Assembly: GCF_000420945.1 (NCBI RefSeq)
Contig: NZ_ATVX01000003.1
Span: 1 to 64,000 of the forward strand
Reading direction: 5' to 3'
Source of the DNA: Butyrivibrio sp. VCB2006
Lineage (GTDB): Bacteria; Bacillota; Clostridia; Lachnospirales; Lachnospiraceae
Length of the DNA: 64,000 nt
Made by a program: the position numbers and the translations under genes. Of the stretch, positions 43,049-52,360 are shown piece after piece; position 1 is the stretch's first letter, and the number at the start of each line of letters is the position of its first letter. The notes under the pieces are model-generated. The model saw only the letters and a list, made by a program, of their open reading frames with translations, was not told where the DNA came from and did not search any database.

Positions 43049-45337
43049 TTATTTTACGCGGTTAAAGTTAATTAGACAACCATCAAGGATTATTTGTCTC
43101 TCATCATCTGTGAGGCTTCCAAGCTTTAAGTTAAACTCAGATAGCTTTCCATCGGCTACGGCAAATGCCTTGATGTTCTCAGCCTTTTCTTTTACTGCTT
43201 TTCTGATATCCGGAATAAAGATATAGTCCTTATTCTTGAACGGAAGATCCTCGCCATCAATGATGAATGGCAGCATTCCCCAGTTTATAAGATTTGAACG
43301 ATATCTCTTTGTAGCATACTCGTTGGCGATATTAGCCCATCCGCCAAGAACCTTCTGGCAGGAAGCAGCCTGTTCTCTTGCTGAACCATCACCGGGCTTA
43401 ACAGCAAATATAGTTGAACCGATTCCTGTATTAGCATTGCTTACATCAGTAAACTGAGTCAGTACAGTCTTAATTGCTGCTGCAGTTTCTTCACTCATCT
43501 CATCGATAGGAGCATTCTCACGTCTCTTGAGCTCCTGCGCATATACTTCCTTGGCAAGTCCTACATATGCAGGATCCTTTCTGGAAAGAGTAAACTCAGC
43601 AAGGCCCAAAGGATTTGATCTGTAAGATGAAGTCTCACCTGAAGGGATAAGCTCATCTGTTGTTGTAACAGGATCATGAATCTCTGAAACAACCTTGAGA
43701 AGAAGATTGTCAGTAAGTGCCACCATCTTAGGCCAGTCCTTGATGTTTGGTCCAAGCTGAAGCTCTACAGATGGATCTGCCTTACCATGGGAATCAAATA
43801 CACGATTCTCATAAATCTTGCTATCGAAATGATATTTATACTTACCAAAATCACCGTCAAACTCTGTTGCAGGTGTAAGTATTCCCTTATTGGCAGCTGT
43901 TGCTGCAATTGATCTTGCATCCATAAGTGCAACTGAGGCAACCTGTCCGCTCTGAACTTTAGAACCTTCACGGTTAGGGAAGTTTCTTGTGGAGTGTCTG
44001 ATACTGAATGCGTTGTTGGCAGGAGTATCACCGGCACCAAAGCAAGGTCCGCAGAATGCAGTCTTAAGTATTGCACCGGACTCAAGGATTGTAGCAGCTG
44101 TGCCATTCTTAACAACTTCCATAAAGATAGGAGTGGAAGCAGGATATACACTAAGTGTAAATCTGTCATTACCGATAAAGTGGCCCTTAAGGATATCTGC
44201 TGCGGCGCAGATATTCTCAAATCCGCCGCCTGCGCAGCCTGCTATAATTCCCTGATCAACGTAAAGCTTTCCGTCTTTGAGCTTATTCTGAAGAGAGAAC
44301 TCAACCTTATCTCCAAAGCTTACCTTTGCACGCTTTTCTACATCAGCAAGAATATCTGCTGCGTTTCTGTTTACCTCGGCAATCTCGTAAACATTACTTG
44401 GGTGGAATGGCATAGCTATCATAGGATTGAGGCTATCGAGATCAACCTTAACAAGTCCATCATAGTATGCTACTGCTCCGGGCTTAAGCTCTTTATAGTC
44501 ACCACTTCTGCCGTGAATATCGTAGAACTGCTTGATCTCGTCATCGGTCTGCCAGATAGATGAAAGACATGTTGTCTCTGTTGTCATTACATCAACACCG
44601 ATTCTGAAATCAGCACTGAGATTCTTGACACCTGGGCCTACAAACTCCATTACCTTATTCTTGACATAGCCATCACCAAATACCTTACCGATAATTGCAA
44701 GAGCAACGTCCTGAGGTCCTACGCCCTTCTTGGGAGTACCCTCAAGGTAAATAGCCACAACGCCCGGCATATCAACATCGTAGGTCTGTCCAAGGAGCTG
44801 CTTAACAAGCTCAGGGCCACCCTCTCCTACTGCCATTGTACCGAGAGCTCCATATCTGGTATGAGAATCGGAACCAAGGATCATGCCGCCGGAAGTAGCC
44901 AGCATTTCTCTTGCGAACTGATGGATAACTGCCTGATGAGGTGGAACATATACTCCGCCGTATTTCTGAGCAGCAGTAAGTCCAAACATGTGGTCATCTT
45001 CATTGATTGTTCCGCCAACTGCGCAAAGTGAATTGTGACAGTTTGTAAGAACATAAGGAATAGGAAACTTCTCCAGACCTGAAGCTCTTGCTGTCTGAAT
45101 AATTCCTACATAAGTAATGTCATGGGAAGTAAGTTTATCAAACTTAACACACAGCTTATCCATATTTCCGGAAGTGTTGTGGGCCTTAAGAATTCCATAA
45201 GCAATAGTATTCTGTCTGGCTTCTTCCTTGGAAGTTGTAACTCCCTGACTGGAAAGCGCTGCAGAAGCTTCGCCGTCATCCGGAATAATAGTTGTGCCGT
45301 TTAAAAGAAAACATCCCTTATCAAGCGTTGTTACCAT
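43049..45337 (-). CDS. aconitase-family hydratase
   Basis: The 762-residue iron-sulfur hydratase of the aconitase superfamily shows [29 protein letters not shown] at the front, a CAGGGFENI site, and the cluster cysteines in [12 protein letters not shown] followed by RNFPNREG. The C-terminal swivel domain has [27 protein letters not shown]. It differs from canonical AcnA/AcnB and from LeuC/HacA in order and length, and recalls the uncharacterised hydratases typified by YbhJ. The substrate is unknown. I start at MVTTLDKG, with GGAGG 9 nt upstream, dropping six residues. It is followed by the GH9-like gene. Confidence 0.85.
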   Translation of the reverse strand: MVTTLDKGCFLLNGTTIIPDDGEASAALSSQGVTTSKEEARQNTIAYGILKAHNTSGNMDKLCVKFDKLTSHDITYVGIIQTARASGLEKFPIPYVLTNCHNSLCAVGGTINEDDHMFGLTAAQKYGGVYVPPHQAVIHQFAREMLATSGGMILGSDSHTRYGALGTMAVGEGGPELVKQLLGQTYDVDMPGVVAIYLEGTPKKGVGPQDVALAIIGKVFGDGYVKNKVMEFVGPGVKNLSADFRIGVDVMTTETTCLSSIWQTDDEIKQFYDIHGRSGDYKELKPGAVAYYDGLVKVDLDSLNPMIAMPFHPSNVYEIAEVNRNAADILADVEKRAKVSFGDKVEFSLQNKLKDGKLYVDQGIIAGCAGGGFENICAAADILKGHFIGNDRFTLSVYPASTPIFMEVVKNGTAATILESGAILKTAFCGPCFGAGDTPANNAFSIRHSTRNFPNREGSKVQSGQVASVALMDARSIAATAANKGILTPATEFDGDFGKYKYHFDSKIYENRVFDSHGKADPSVELQLGPNIKDWPKMVALTDNLLLKVVSEIHDPVTTTDELIPSGETSSYRSNPLGLAEFTLSRKDPAYVGLAKEVYAQELKRRENAPIDEMSEETAAAIKTVLTQFTDVSNANTGIGSTIFAVKPGDGSAREQAASCQKVLGGWANIANEYATKRYRSNLINWGMLPFIIDGEDLPFKNKDYIFIPDIRKAVKEKAENIKAFAVADGKLSEFNLKLGSLTDDERQIILDGCLINFNRVK

Positions 45338-45395
45338 TCTGATTCCTCCTACCAATTAATCCCGTCTTATACATGTATACAATTATAATGTCGCT

Positions 45396-45404
45396 ATCAT
45401 ACCA
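45396..45404 (-). promoter_or_regulatory. extended -10 promoter for the hydratase gene
   Basis: On the minus strand, TGG directly precedes TATGAT, 59 nt before the hydratase start. A palindrome TATACATGTATA (45368-45379) lies just downstream and could be an operator. Confidence 0.4.
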
Positions 45405-45433
45405 TAATTCCGTACTATTTTGTAGTGACAATT

Positions 45434-46993
45434 TTAATATGAATCCTTCATTTTTTGTAATTGTCTGGTTATATCCTCTATGCCTGCTTCCTTAAGTTCT
45501 CCCCTGAACTGATTCACTTCAGCTTCAGGCGTGATATCGTAGCTGCCATAGCAGATTTCCGGCATATATTTGTCAAAGACAGATATAACTGCCCTCAGCT
45601 TTATTTCATTTACGCCATAAGAAAAATCATATCCATCCCACGGGTAATCTATAGACACATGCTCATAAGTATTTAAAAGATCATAGTACTCATCCCAGGA
45701 AACATCTGCATCAAGGAGCTCATAATCATCTCTTCTTCCCCACCAGAAATTTGTAACTATACTATTTATGTCTGCATTATATCCGCTGGGTTTCTCTATC
45801 ATCCTCTCTTTGTTATATATATACTGATATCCCTCTCTTCCGTATCTGAGAAGGCAGTAACAGTCTCGATCGTTTCTAAGAACGTCATAAACCATAAGTG
45901 CTTTTTCCGGATTCTTACTTTGGGAAGAAACAGCCATGGCTCCATGGAGAATGCTGGTTTTCATGAGATTTGAACTTTCCTGTCCAAACCAGAAAAATCC
46001 TGTCTCGGCACTTGGATTTCTGGCATCCATTTCAGGTTTTATAGAAGTGTAGTAGTTTTGTGTATGATGCTGGACAAGAGCAGAATACCCCTGAATAAAC
46101 TCTTCGGTATTATCGCCTGCGCTTGACAGATCTCCCCGCCAAACGCCTATACGTTTCCACTCCTTCATAAGCTTGGCAAATTCAAGGAAATCATCTCCTT
46201 CATAATAAGGAGAAACTATCTTACCATTTCCGTCTGAATATGCGCCCCATATTCCATAAGTACTGATTTCGTAAATAGGGTTATACTTGCCGGCAGACAT
46301 AATATAACCAAGGGCTATAATTGTATTGGTTCCATCAGCATCCCAAGGTATCATTTCCACCCTGTGATTTGCAATATACTTAAGATACTTAGTGAGGTCT
46401 TTCCAGCTGGTAATCTGTTCTAGTCCTGCTTCTTTGGCCAGATCTGACCTATAAATAAAACCATGATTAGTCCACTGTGTGTATTCATTTTCCGGGATAA
46501 AATAGACATCTCCGTCATAGGAGCACTTTCTCCACTCTTCATCCGTAACGTTCATATAGGTCATCGGACAAAAAGCCTGGATCATTTCTTTTGACATAGG
46601 AAGAAAATTGCCCTTTTGAGCATTTGCCCATGCATCAAGCCAGTCAGTGCTGGTGCCCACAAGGTCAATATCAGAATTCTCCAAAGAAAGAATAGAATTG
46701 TATTTGCTTAGATAATCATCCCAACTTACATAACAGATATCCAATTTGGCATTTACTTTTTTGAGCAGAATCTTATTGATCTCTTCAACCGCATATTCAG
46801 TCATGCCATTGGTTGGCTTATCTCCTATAGTCAGGTAAGTGATGGTTGTAGGCTCTTCGCTGAAGTCAATGTCCCATTCTTTGTATGCATTTTCTTCAGT
46901 AATGGATGGGCCTTTCCCCGGCCTGATTTCACAGGCAACCATTGTAAGTACCATAACTACTATAAGTAAGCTGGATATTACCCTTTTTTTCAT
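45434..46993 (-). CDS. extracellular solute-binding lipoprotein (sugar-type ABC)
   Basis: The 519-residue lipoprotein (lipobox MVAC) has the long form of family 1 binding proteins typical of complex-carbohydrate ABC systems in Firmicutes (LplA/YtcQ-like). Visible pieces are ITYLTIGDKPTNGM at the front, DWLDAWANAQKGNFLPMSKE, and the closing SYDITPEAEVNQFRGELKEAGIEDI. No permease or ATPase is next to it, so it must pair with distant partners, perhaps using the shared ATPase at 49595-50704. Its ATG overlaps the tadA stop by one base (TAATG). Confidence 0.87.
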   Translation of the reverse strand: MKKRVISSLLIVVMVLTMVACEIRPGKGPSITEENAYKEWDIDFSEEPTTITYLTIGDKPTNGMTEYAVEEINKILLKKVNAKLDICYVSWDDYLSKYNSILSLENSDIDLVGTSTDWLDAWANAQKGNFLPMSKEMIQAFCPMTYMNVTDEEWRKCSYDGDVYFIPENEYTQWTNHGFIYRSDLAKEAGLEQITSWKDLTKYLKYIANHRVEMIPWDADGTNTIIALGYIMSAGKYNPIYEISTYGIWGAYSDGNGKIVSPYYEGDDFLEFAKLMKEWKRIGVWRGDLSSAGDNTEEFIQGYSALVQHHTQNYYTSIKPEMDARNPSAETGFFWFGQESSNLMKTSILHGAMAVSSQSKNPEKALMVYDVLRNDRDCYCLLRYGREGYQYIYNKERMIEKPSGYNADINSIVTNFWWGRRDDYELLDADVSWDEYYDLLNTYEHVSIDYPWDGYDFSYGVNEIKLRAVISVFDKYMPEICYGSYDITPEAEVNQFRGELKEAGIEDITRQLQKMKDSY

Positions 46994-47538
46994 TAAAGGT
47001 TTCCTTTCTGCTCCTTCTCAGCCCTATTCCTAGCTCTCAGTTCCACAAAAAAATCCTTTAACATCCTTGAGCATTCATCCTTAAGAACGCCCTTTTTAAC
47101 ATCAACCTGGTGATTAAAATCCGGGTTATTTAATATATCCATTACAGAACCGGCACATCCGGCCTTGGGATTCTCGGCTGCCATGATTACCTGAGGTATT
47201 CTGGCCTGTACTATTGCTCCCGCGCACATCTGGCAAGGCTCTAATGTAACATATAGCTTACAGTCCTCAAGTCTCCAGTCCCCAATGACCTTACCGGCTC
47301 TTTTTATAGCCGTAATTTCAGCATGGGCAAGTGGGGTTTTATCCGTGTTTCGTCTGTTGTAGCCTCTTCCAATAATCTTGTCATTGTAGACAATTACACA
47401 TCCAATTGGGACCTCGCCCAAAACATAAGCTTTTCTTGCCTGGGCAATAGCCGCCTTCATATATTTAATATCTTGTATTTCCTCCGGGCTCAGGCCTTTT
47501 GTACTGATCCTGCCCAGTGATTTAGGTTTCATCTGCAT
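46993..47538 (-). CDS. tadA: tRNA-specific adenosine deaminase
   Basis: Deaminates the wobble adenosine (A34) of tRNA-Arg to inosine. The 181 residues hold the zinc site HAEITAI (His and catalytic Glu) and PCQMCAGAI (two Cys), plus GEVPIGCVIV and the substrate stretch RGYNRRNTDKTPLAHA. The front carries about 25 residues more than the usual start. An internal ATG at residue 27 has no suitably spaced ribosome site, so I keep the longer form with doubt. It overlaps the binding-protein gene by one base. Confidence 0.94.
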   Translation of the reverse strand: MQMKPKSLGRISTKGLSPEEIQDIKYMKAAIAQARKAYVLGEVPIGCVIVYNDKIIGRGYNRRNTDKTPLAHAEITAIKRAGKVIGDWRLEDCKLYVTLEPCQMCAGAIVQARIPQVIMAAENPKAGCAGSVMDILNNPDFNHQVDVKKGVLKDECSRMLKDFFVELRARNRAEKEQKGNL

Positions 47539-47644
47539 ATCTTTATATTCTTGAATTCATACCATTTTGGTAGTAATTAAATTGATTTTTTGCTATTATA
47601 TATCATTATTATAGTCATATTTGGATATTATCGAAAGGACAATT

Positions 47645-48064
47645 ATGAGGATTTCAACCAAAGGCAGATATGGCCTCAGAGTCATGACTGATTTAGCAGT
47701 CCATTATAATGGTGAATATATAGCTCTCAAGGATATCGCTATAAGACTTGATATTACCGTAAAATATCTTGAGCAGATTGTTACAGCACTTAATAAAGCC
47801 GGATATCTCGAGAGTATGCGTGGCACCAACGGCGGACACCGTCTTGCAAAGGATCCTTCTGAATATGTTGTCGGGGATATTCTTCGTGTCATGGAAGGCA
47901 ATTTCTCGCCTGTAGAATGCTCTGCAGAGGGAATGGAAGAATGCCCACTCTCCGATACCTGCGCCAGCCTTAACTTTTGGAAAGGCCTTGATGATGTGGT
48001 TAATAAGTACATCGACAGCTATACTCTTGATCAACTTGTCATGTCTAAGCCATCGCAAAAATAA
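47645..48064 (+). CDS. Rrf2/IscR-family transcriptional regulator
   Basis: The 139-residue winged-helix regulator begins RISTKGRYGLRVMTDLA and contains the recognition region ITVKYLEQIVTALNKAGYLESMRGTNGGHRLAK. Three cysteines follow in VECSAEGMEECPLSDTC, spaced C-x7-C-x5-C, which is the ligand pattern of [2Fe-2S]-binding IscR-type members. That suggests sensing of iron-sulfur or redox status; CymR-type cysteine control cannot be ruled out, though CymR usually lacks the cluster. The start at 47645 replaces a longer frame because GAAAGGA lies just before it. No isc/suf genes are nearby; the SRP RNA gene follows. Confidence 0.9.
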   Translation: MRISTKGRYGLRVMTDLAVHYNGEYIALKDIAIRLDITVKYLEQIVTALNKAGYLESMRGTNGGHRLAKDPSEYVVGDILRVMEGNFSPVECSAEGMEECPLSDTCASLNFWKGLDDVVNKYIDSYTLDQLVMSKPSQK

Positions 48065-48109
48065 TAGTCGGAATTACTTGCAATAATTATCAAAACCAAG
48101 TATATTTAT

Positions 48110-48290
48110 AGAGCGGCTCTGTAAAGGGTGTATGTAGCAGTTCTTTTGTGTGGACTCGGGTCTTATGCAATGGAAATCTGCGAACCGTGTCAGGTCGGGA
48201 ACGAAGCAGCACTAAGTGGAACCTTCCATGTGTTGTAAGGTTGCCTGTTTCTACCGGAAGGACGTGCATGCATCCTTTACAGGGCCGTTT
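48110..48290 (+). ncRNA. ffs: signal recognition particle RNA
   Basis: The core GTGTCAGGTCGGGAACGAAG (about 48187-48206), continuing into CAGC, is the SRP RNA domain IV with a GGAA tetraloop. It sits in a long rod, with the base paired between CGGCTCTGTAAAGGGTG (near 48113) and the complement ending CTTTACAGGGCCG (near 48287). The RNA binds Ffh and targets membrane proteins. The ends are estimated, and the transcript may run on to the hairpins at 48298-48389. I could not place a clear 5' Alu domain. Confidence 0.87.
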
Positions 48291-48297
48291 GTGTAGA

Positions 48298-48328
48298 GCA
48301 CTTAGCGAGGTCCTTCCAAGCTTAGTGC
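48298..48328 (+). other. first of two similar hairpins after the SRP RNA
   Basis: GCACTTAGC pairs with GCTTAGTGC in a 31-nt element whose loop contains GAGGTCCTTCC. A related element follows at 48342-48372. Confidence 0.6.
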
Positions 48329-48334
48329 GAACCA

Positions 48335-48389
48335 CTTCTGTGCACTTGATGAGGTTCTTTCGAATCTAGTGCAGCAGAAGTTTCCTTTT
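48335..48389 (+). terminator. SRP RNA transcript terminator
   Basis: CTTCTG/CAGAAG (48335-48340, 48375-48380) extends a GCACT...AGTGC hairpin (48342-48372), followed by TTTCCTTTT. It ends at the stop of the convergent CdaR-like gene. Confidence 0.75.
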
Positions 48390-49473
48390 AACGATTCTCC
48401 AGATACTTCATATAGTTGATTACCATCAGTGCAATCTTGAAGGTAAGTGCATCATCAAAATTTCTAACATCAAGTCCTGAACTCTTTTCCAGCTTCTCTA
48501 TTCTATATACCAAAGTATTTCTGTGTACAAAGAGCTGTCTTGATGTCTCAGATACATTAAGGTTATTCTCGAAGAACTTACTTATTGTATTAAGAGTCTC
48601 TTCATCAAGATCATCCGGTACTTCTTTTCCGCCAAAGATCTCATCAATAAATATCTTGCAAAGGCTCTCGGGAAGCTGATAAATAAGCCTGCCGATGCCT
48701 AGTGTGTTGTAGGCATTTACTCTCTTTTCGGCGTAGAATATTCTTCCAACCTCAAGTGCCATCTTTGCTTCCTTAAAGGACTTACTAAGATCCTTGATCT
48801 CATCTACGATTGTTCCGTAAGAAACGCGAACATTGAGCATGGCCTCGGTATTCATCATATCTACTATAGTAGTAGCGATCTTCTGTACATCCTCGTAGGT
48901 CTGGCCTCTGCTCAGATTCTTGATAAGGATTACGCTGTTCTCATCAACCGCTGTCACATAGTCACCGGAGTGCTGACCATACATGCTGCTAAGCAGTTCC
49001 TGAGCAGTGTTATCAAGGGAATTCTTGGTTTCAACAAGAATGATTACTCTTGGAACACTTACCTCTATCTTGAGTTTTCGTGCTCTGTTATACACATCTA
49101 TTAAAAGCATGTTATCAAGAAGCAGATTCTGGAAGAAATTGTTTCTATCAAATCTCTCTTTGTAAGCAACTACAAGATTCTGCAACTGACTAACACCAAT
49201 CTTACCAACCATATATGCATGCTCACTGTCGCCCTTGGCAAGAAGCACATATGCAGGATCTCCCTCGTCCAATATCTTGAAAAGGTGCACATCCCCAATA
49301 ACCTGAGAATCAACAGGTGAATTAGCAAAGTTTATAACAATTGATACATCCAAAAAATCTCTCTCGCTCGTGGATGCAACAACCTCGCCGCTTAAATCCA
49401 TAACGCATAGCTCAACCTTAGTTATAGCCCCTAATTCCTCGATACTTGTTCTAATAGTCTGTGCAGATATCAT
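48388..49473 (-). CDS. CdaR/PucR-type transcriptional regulator
   Basis: The 361 residues comprise a front sensor-like domain (about 1-125), a central GGDEF-related CdaR domain (about 130-270, with VSYGTIVDEIKDLSKSFKEAKMALEVGR), and a C-terminal PucR helix-turn-helix (about 300-358: FFENNLNVSETSRQLFVHRNTLVYRIEKLE). Such proteins activate sugar-acid or carbohydrate genes in response to a ligand. I start at MISAQTIRT, with AAAGGTG just upstream, dropping 11 residues. It lies downstream of the MsmK/UgpC ATPase gene but after its terminator, so it has a separate promoter; the pairing is common in related species. Confidence 0.88.
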   Translation of the reverse strand: MISAQTIRTSIEELGAITKVELCVMDLSGEVVASTSERDFLDVSIVINFANSPVDSQVIGDVHLFKILDEGDPAYVLLAKGDSEHAYMVGKIGVSQLQNLVVAYKERFDRNNFFQNLLLDNMLLIDVYNRARKLKIEVSVPRVIILVETKNSLDNTAQELLSSMYGQHSGDYVTAVDENSVILIKNLSRGQTYEDVQKIATTIVDMMNTEAMLNVRVSYGTIVDEIKDLSKSFKEAKMALEVGRIFYAEKRVNAYNTLGIGRLIYQLPESLCKIFIDEIFGGKEVPDDLDEETLNTISKFFENNLNVSETSRQLFVHRNTLVYRIEKLEKSSGLDVRNFDDALTFKIALMVINYMKYLENR

Positions 49474-49553
49474 TTGTTTCACCTTTCGCATATGAAAAAT
49501 ACGCATATTTACTATAAATTATTATATCTTAATTAAAAAAATATTGAAATATG

Positions 49554-49582
49554 AAAAAGGCCACGCTATAGAGCGTGGCCTT
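49554..49582 (-). terminator. terminator of the sugar-transport ATPase gene
   Basis: AAGGCCACGCT pairs with AGCGTGGCCTT across TATAG, followed on the minus strand by TTTTTC. Confidence 0.9.
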
Positions 49583-49594
49583 AAATAATTCATA

Positions 49595-50704
49595 TTAGTT
49601 TGTGATTGTCTTCTCTGTCTCTTTGTCGAAGATGTGGATCTTCTCAACGTCGAATGCAAACTTAACCTTATCGCCAGGTCTAGCTGTTGTACGAGAATCA
49701 ACTCTAGCTGTGATAGGGAACTCAGCAAGATCAAAGTACAGATAAACTTCTGCACCAAGAAGCTCGTATACGTTGATTGTTGACTCGAATACAGCCTTAG
49801 ATGTGCTAACAACCATCTCTGAATCGTCAACATCCTCAGGTCTGATACCGAATGTAACCTTCTTACCAGCGTAGCCACCCTCGATAACCTTCTTAGCCTT
49901 TGCAGGTGGAAGCTCGATTGACTGTCCAGCGATCTTGAGGCAAGCCTTGTCGCCATTAACCTCAACGTCAGCGTCAAGGAAGTTCATCTGAGGTGATCCC
50001 ATGAATCCAGCAACGAAGAGGTTGCCTGGCTTGTCATAGAGGTTCTGAGGTGTGTCAACCTGCTGAACAACACCGTCCTTCATAACTACGATTCTTGTAC
50101 CAAGAGTCATAGCCTCTGTCTGGTCATGTGTAACGTAGATGATTGTTGTACCAAGTCTCTGGTGAAGCTTAGCGATCTCTGTTCTCATCTGAACACGGAG
50201 CTTAGCATCAAGGTTTGAAAGAGGCTCGTCCATAAGGAATACCTTAGGGTTACGAACGATAGCACGTCCCATAGCAACACGCTGTCTCTGTCCACCTGAA
50301 AGAGCCTTAGGCTTACGATCAAGGAGCTTCTCAAGATCAAGGATCTTAGCTGCTTCTCTAACCATCTTGTCGATTTCCTGCTTTGGAACCTTTCTAAGCT
50401 TAAGTCCGAAAGCCATGTTATCATATACGGTCATATGAGGATACAGAGCGTAGTTCTGGAATACCATCGCGATATCTCTATCCTTAGGCTCTACGTCGTT
50501 AACTACTCTGTCACCAATCTTAAGTGTTCCTGAAGAAATATCCTCAAGACCTGCGATCATACGAAGTGTTGTAGACTTACCACATCCTGATGGGCCTACG
50601 AAAATGATAAATTCCTTATCCTCGATATCAAGGTTGAAATCTTTAACAGCCTCGAAACCATTAGGATAAACCTTAGTAACATGCTGAAGTGATAAACTTG
50701 CCAT
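49595..50704 (-). CDS. sugar ABC transporter ATP-binding protein (MsmK/UgpC/MalK type)
   Basis: Shared ATPase for carbohydrate ABC importers. The 369 residues have Walker A GPSGCGKST (about 38-46), Q-loop VFQNYALYPHM, signature LSGGQRQRVAMGRA, Walker B VFLMDEPLSNLDA, and a C-terminal TOBE regulatory domain with GIRPEDV and the EVYLYFDL strand. In Firmicutes one such ATPase often powers many uptake systems whose operons encode only binding protein and permeases, which would suit the orphan binding protein at 45434-46993. The RBS (AGGAGG) is clear. It has its own promoter (50767-50795) and terminator. Confidence 0.94.
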   Translation of the reverse strand: MASLSLQHVTKVYPNGFEAVKDFNLDIEDKEFIIFVGPSGCGKSTTLRMIAGLEDISSGTLKIGDRVVNDVEPKDRDIAMVFQNYALYPHMTVYDNMAFGLKLRKVPKQEIDKMVREAAKILDLEKLLDRKPKALSGGQRQRVAMGRAIVRNPKVFLMDEPLSNLDAKLRVQMRTEIAKLHQRLGTTIIYVTHDQTEAMTLGTRIVVMKDGVVQQVDTPQNLYDKPGNLFVAGFMGSPQMNFLDADVEVNGDKACLKIAGQSIELPPAKAKKVIEGGYAGKKVTFGIRPEDVDDSEMVVSTSKAVFESTINVYELLGAEVYLYFDLAEFPITARVDSRTTARPGDKVKFAFDVEKIHIFDKETEKTITN

Positions 50705-50766
50705 ACCTTATTTTTCCTCCTAATTTGCAAATACGTTTATGCTATAAATGAGTATAACTTTTAGAA

Positions 50767-50795
50767 ATTTTATTATCTATTCACTAATTTCACAA
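50767..50795 (-). promoter_or_regulatory. promoter of the sugar-transport ATPase gene
   Basis: On the minus strand, TTGTGA (50795-50790), 17 nt, TAAAAT (50772-50767). A 12-bp palindrome CATTAGCTAATG (50809-50820) sits just upstream of the -35 and could be a regulator site. Confidence 0.6.
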
Positions 50796-50904
50796 ATATT
50801 TTAGTATTCATTAGCTAATGTGACTAAGATACTAATCAGTTTTCCACAATTCAAAAATGTTGACGAAGAATCAAAAAATTCACTGTGCAATTTGTCCATT
50901 GCAA

Positions 50905-52314
50905 TTATTCACAAAAAGAAATACTTCCCCTTCCTTCAGCTTTAGATTTTTCAAGTGCTCCCCTTGCTGCGCTCAGTATTTCTTCAGAAGATGCCCCATC
51001 TTTCGGATATATAGCACGTCCGGCAGCTATACTCACATCTTTCCCCTGTTCATGAAGTTCCGATTTCAGATCATACAAAAACAATTGCAGCTCATCTGTC
51101 TGCTTTCTTATGTCTTTTTCCTCTGCTACGCCCTTCAAAAAGATAAGAAACTCGCCGGCTTCTGTCCTTCCGAGAATATCTGAAAGCCTGTAGGTCTGCT
51201 GCAGTTCATCAGCTACATTTTTGGCTATTTCCGCACGCTCCGATGAATTATCACAGTCTACAGTAACCGCAAAAAGCATTCCATTTCTGTCACCGGCATA
51301 TCTGGCATATCCGTTTAACTCTCCATTAAAGCCCACTTCATTGTATAGTCCCGTTATGAGATCTGTCTTTATCTTCTCGCTCTCTTTGGTTGCTCTCATT
51401 CTTCTTATAAATCTTCCCAAAAGGAATATACCCAAATTTGCAAGGATATATATTGTAAGGATTATAAAAAGCGTACAAACAAGATATTTATAAGCTTTCA
51501 TCCTGCCGCTGATAAGCTGTTTCATTGTTTCATCACTTATCAGAAGGACTATTCCTCCCGATGTCAGTTCAGACGGAATAACAACCAAATTCCCATAGTC
51601 TTCGACTCTTGACTCATAGTATTTCTTTTGCGAAATATTAAGTTTAATGGTATCAAGTGGCATCTGCTTTATATTATTATCCCAGAAATTATCTCCATCG
51701 AAATTTCCCGCGTAAACCCGGCCACCAAGCTCCACCAATACAGCAGTATCCAAATTCGGAAGCTTTGAGAAAATCCTGCTGTTTAAATCTGCGACTTTAG
51801 AATCAGTAATTAGATATCCCTTGGTTGTACCATTGAAATTCAGGTAATTAACTACAACTACACTACCGGCCTCAAAGCAACCGTCTGTAGGAACGAAGAC
51901 CATTCCTCTGCCTCCGCTTTTATAGTCCCTTGAAATCTCCTCAAAAAATCTTTCGTCCTTAAGATCAATGTTGACACCTTTTTCGTTATAGCCCTGTCCA
52001 TCTAAAGTACACACCACGCTACCGTATACGGATTCATTTTGCGAAAGAGCTTTAAGGACATTTACAATCTTTGTTCTGTCCTTATAAAAGTCCATATTAG
52101 CAAAAGAAACAGCCGTAGAATCATTGTAATCTACGACTGTTTTAATAATCATATCCACAGAGCGCAAGCTCTCCTCTGCAATATGTGAAATATTATGAAC
52201 TTCGTTCTGAGAAACTTCTCTTTGAATACTGCCACGGAAAAAAAGGCAGGTAATACCTACCACAAGGTACAATGCAATAATCGGAACAAACCACCTAAGA
52301 TACGCCTTTTTCAT
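50905..52314 (-). CDS. membrane sensor protein with degenerate GGDEF domain
   Basis: The 469 residues comprise a membrane helix at about 8-25, an extracytoplasmic sensor region of some 250 residues (about 30-275, dCache-like by layout), a second helix (about 285-308, YLVCTLFIILTIYILANLGIFLL), then a diguanylate-cyclase-type domain (about 320-469) beginning TDLITGLYNEVGF. The active-site signature GGDEF reads EAGEF here and the preceding RxGR region is altered, so cyclase activity is doubtful; it may bind GTP or c-di-GMP or act as a receiver. I start at MKKAYLRW, where GAGAGGT lies upstream. It is the last gene of a four-gene operon, after yesL. Confidence 0.85.
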   Translation of the reverse strand: MKKAYLRWFVPIIALYLVVGITCLFFRGSIQREVSQNEVHNISHIAEESLRSVDMIIKTVVDYNDSTAVSFANMDFYKDRTKIVNVLKALSQNESVYGSVVCTLDGQGYNEKGVNIDLKDERFFEEISRDYKSGGRGMVFVPTDGCFEAGSVVVVNYLNFNGTTKGYLITDSKVADLNSRIFSKLPNLDTAVLVELGGRVYAGNFDGDNFWDNNIKQMPLDTIKLNISQKKYYESRVEDYGNLVVIPSELTSGGIVLLISDETMKQLISGRMKAYKYLVCTLFIILTIYILANLGIFLLGRFIRRMRATKESEKIKTDLITGLYNEVGFNGELNGYARYAGDRNGMLFAVTVDCDNSSERAEIAKNVADELQQTYRLSDILGRTEAGEFLIFLKGVAEEKDIRKQTDELQLFLYDLKSELHEQGKDVSIAAGRAIYPKDGASSEEILSAARGALEKSKAEGRGSISFCE

Positions 52315-52360
52315 GGGGATACCTCTCGAAATAGCGAGAAACAATTCCTACTAATTACTG

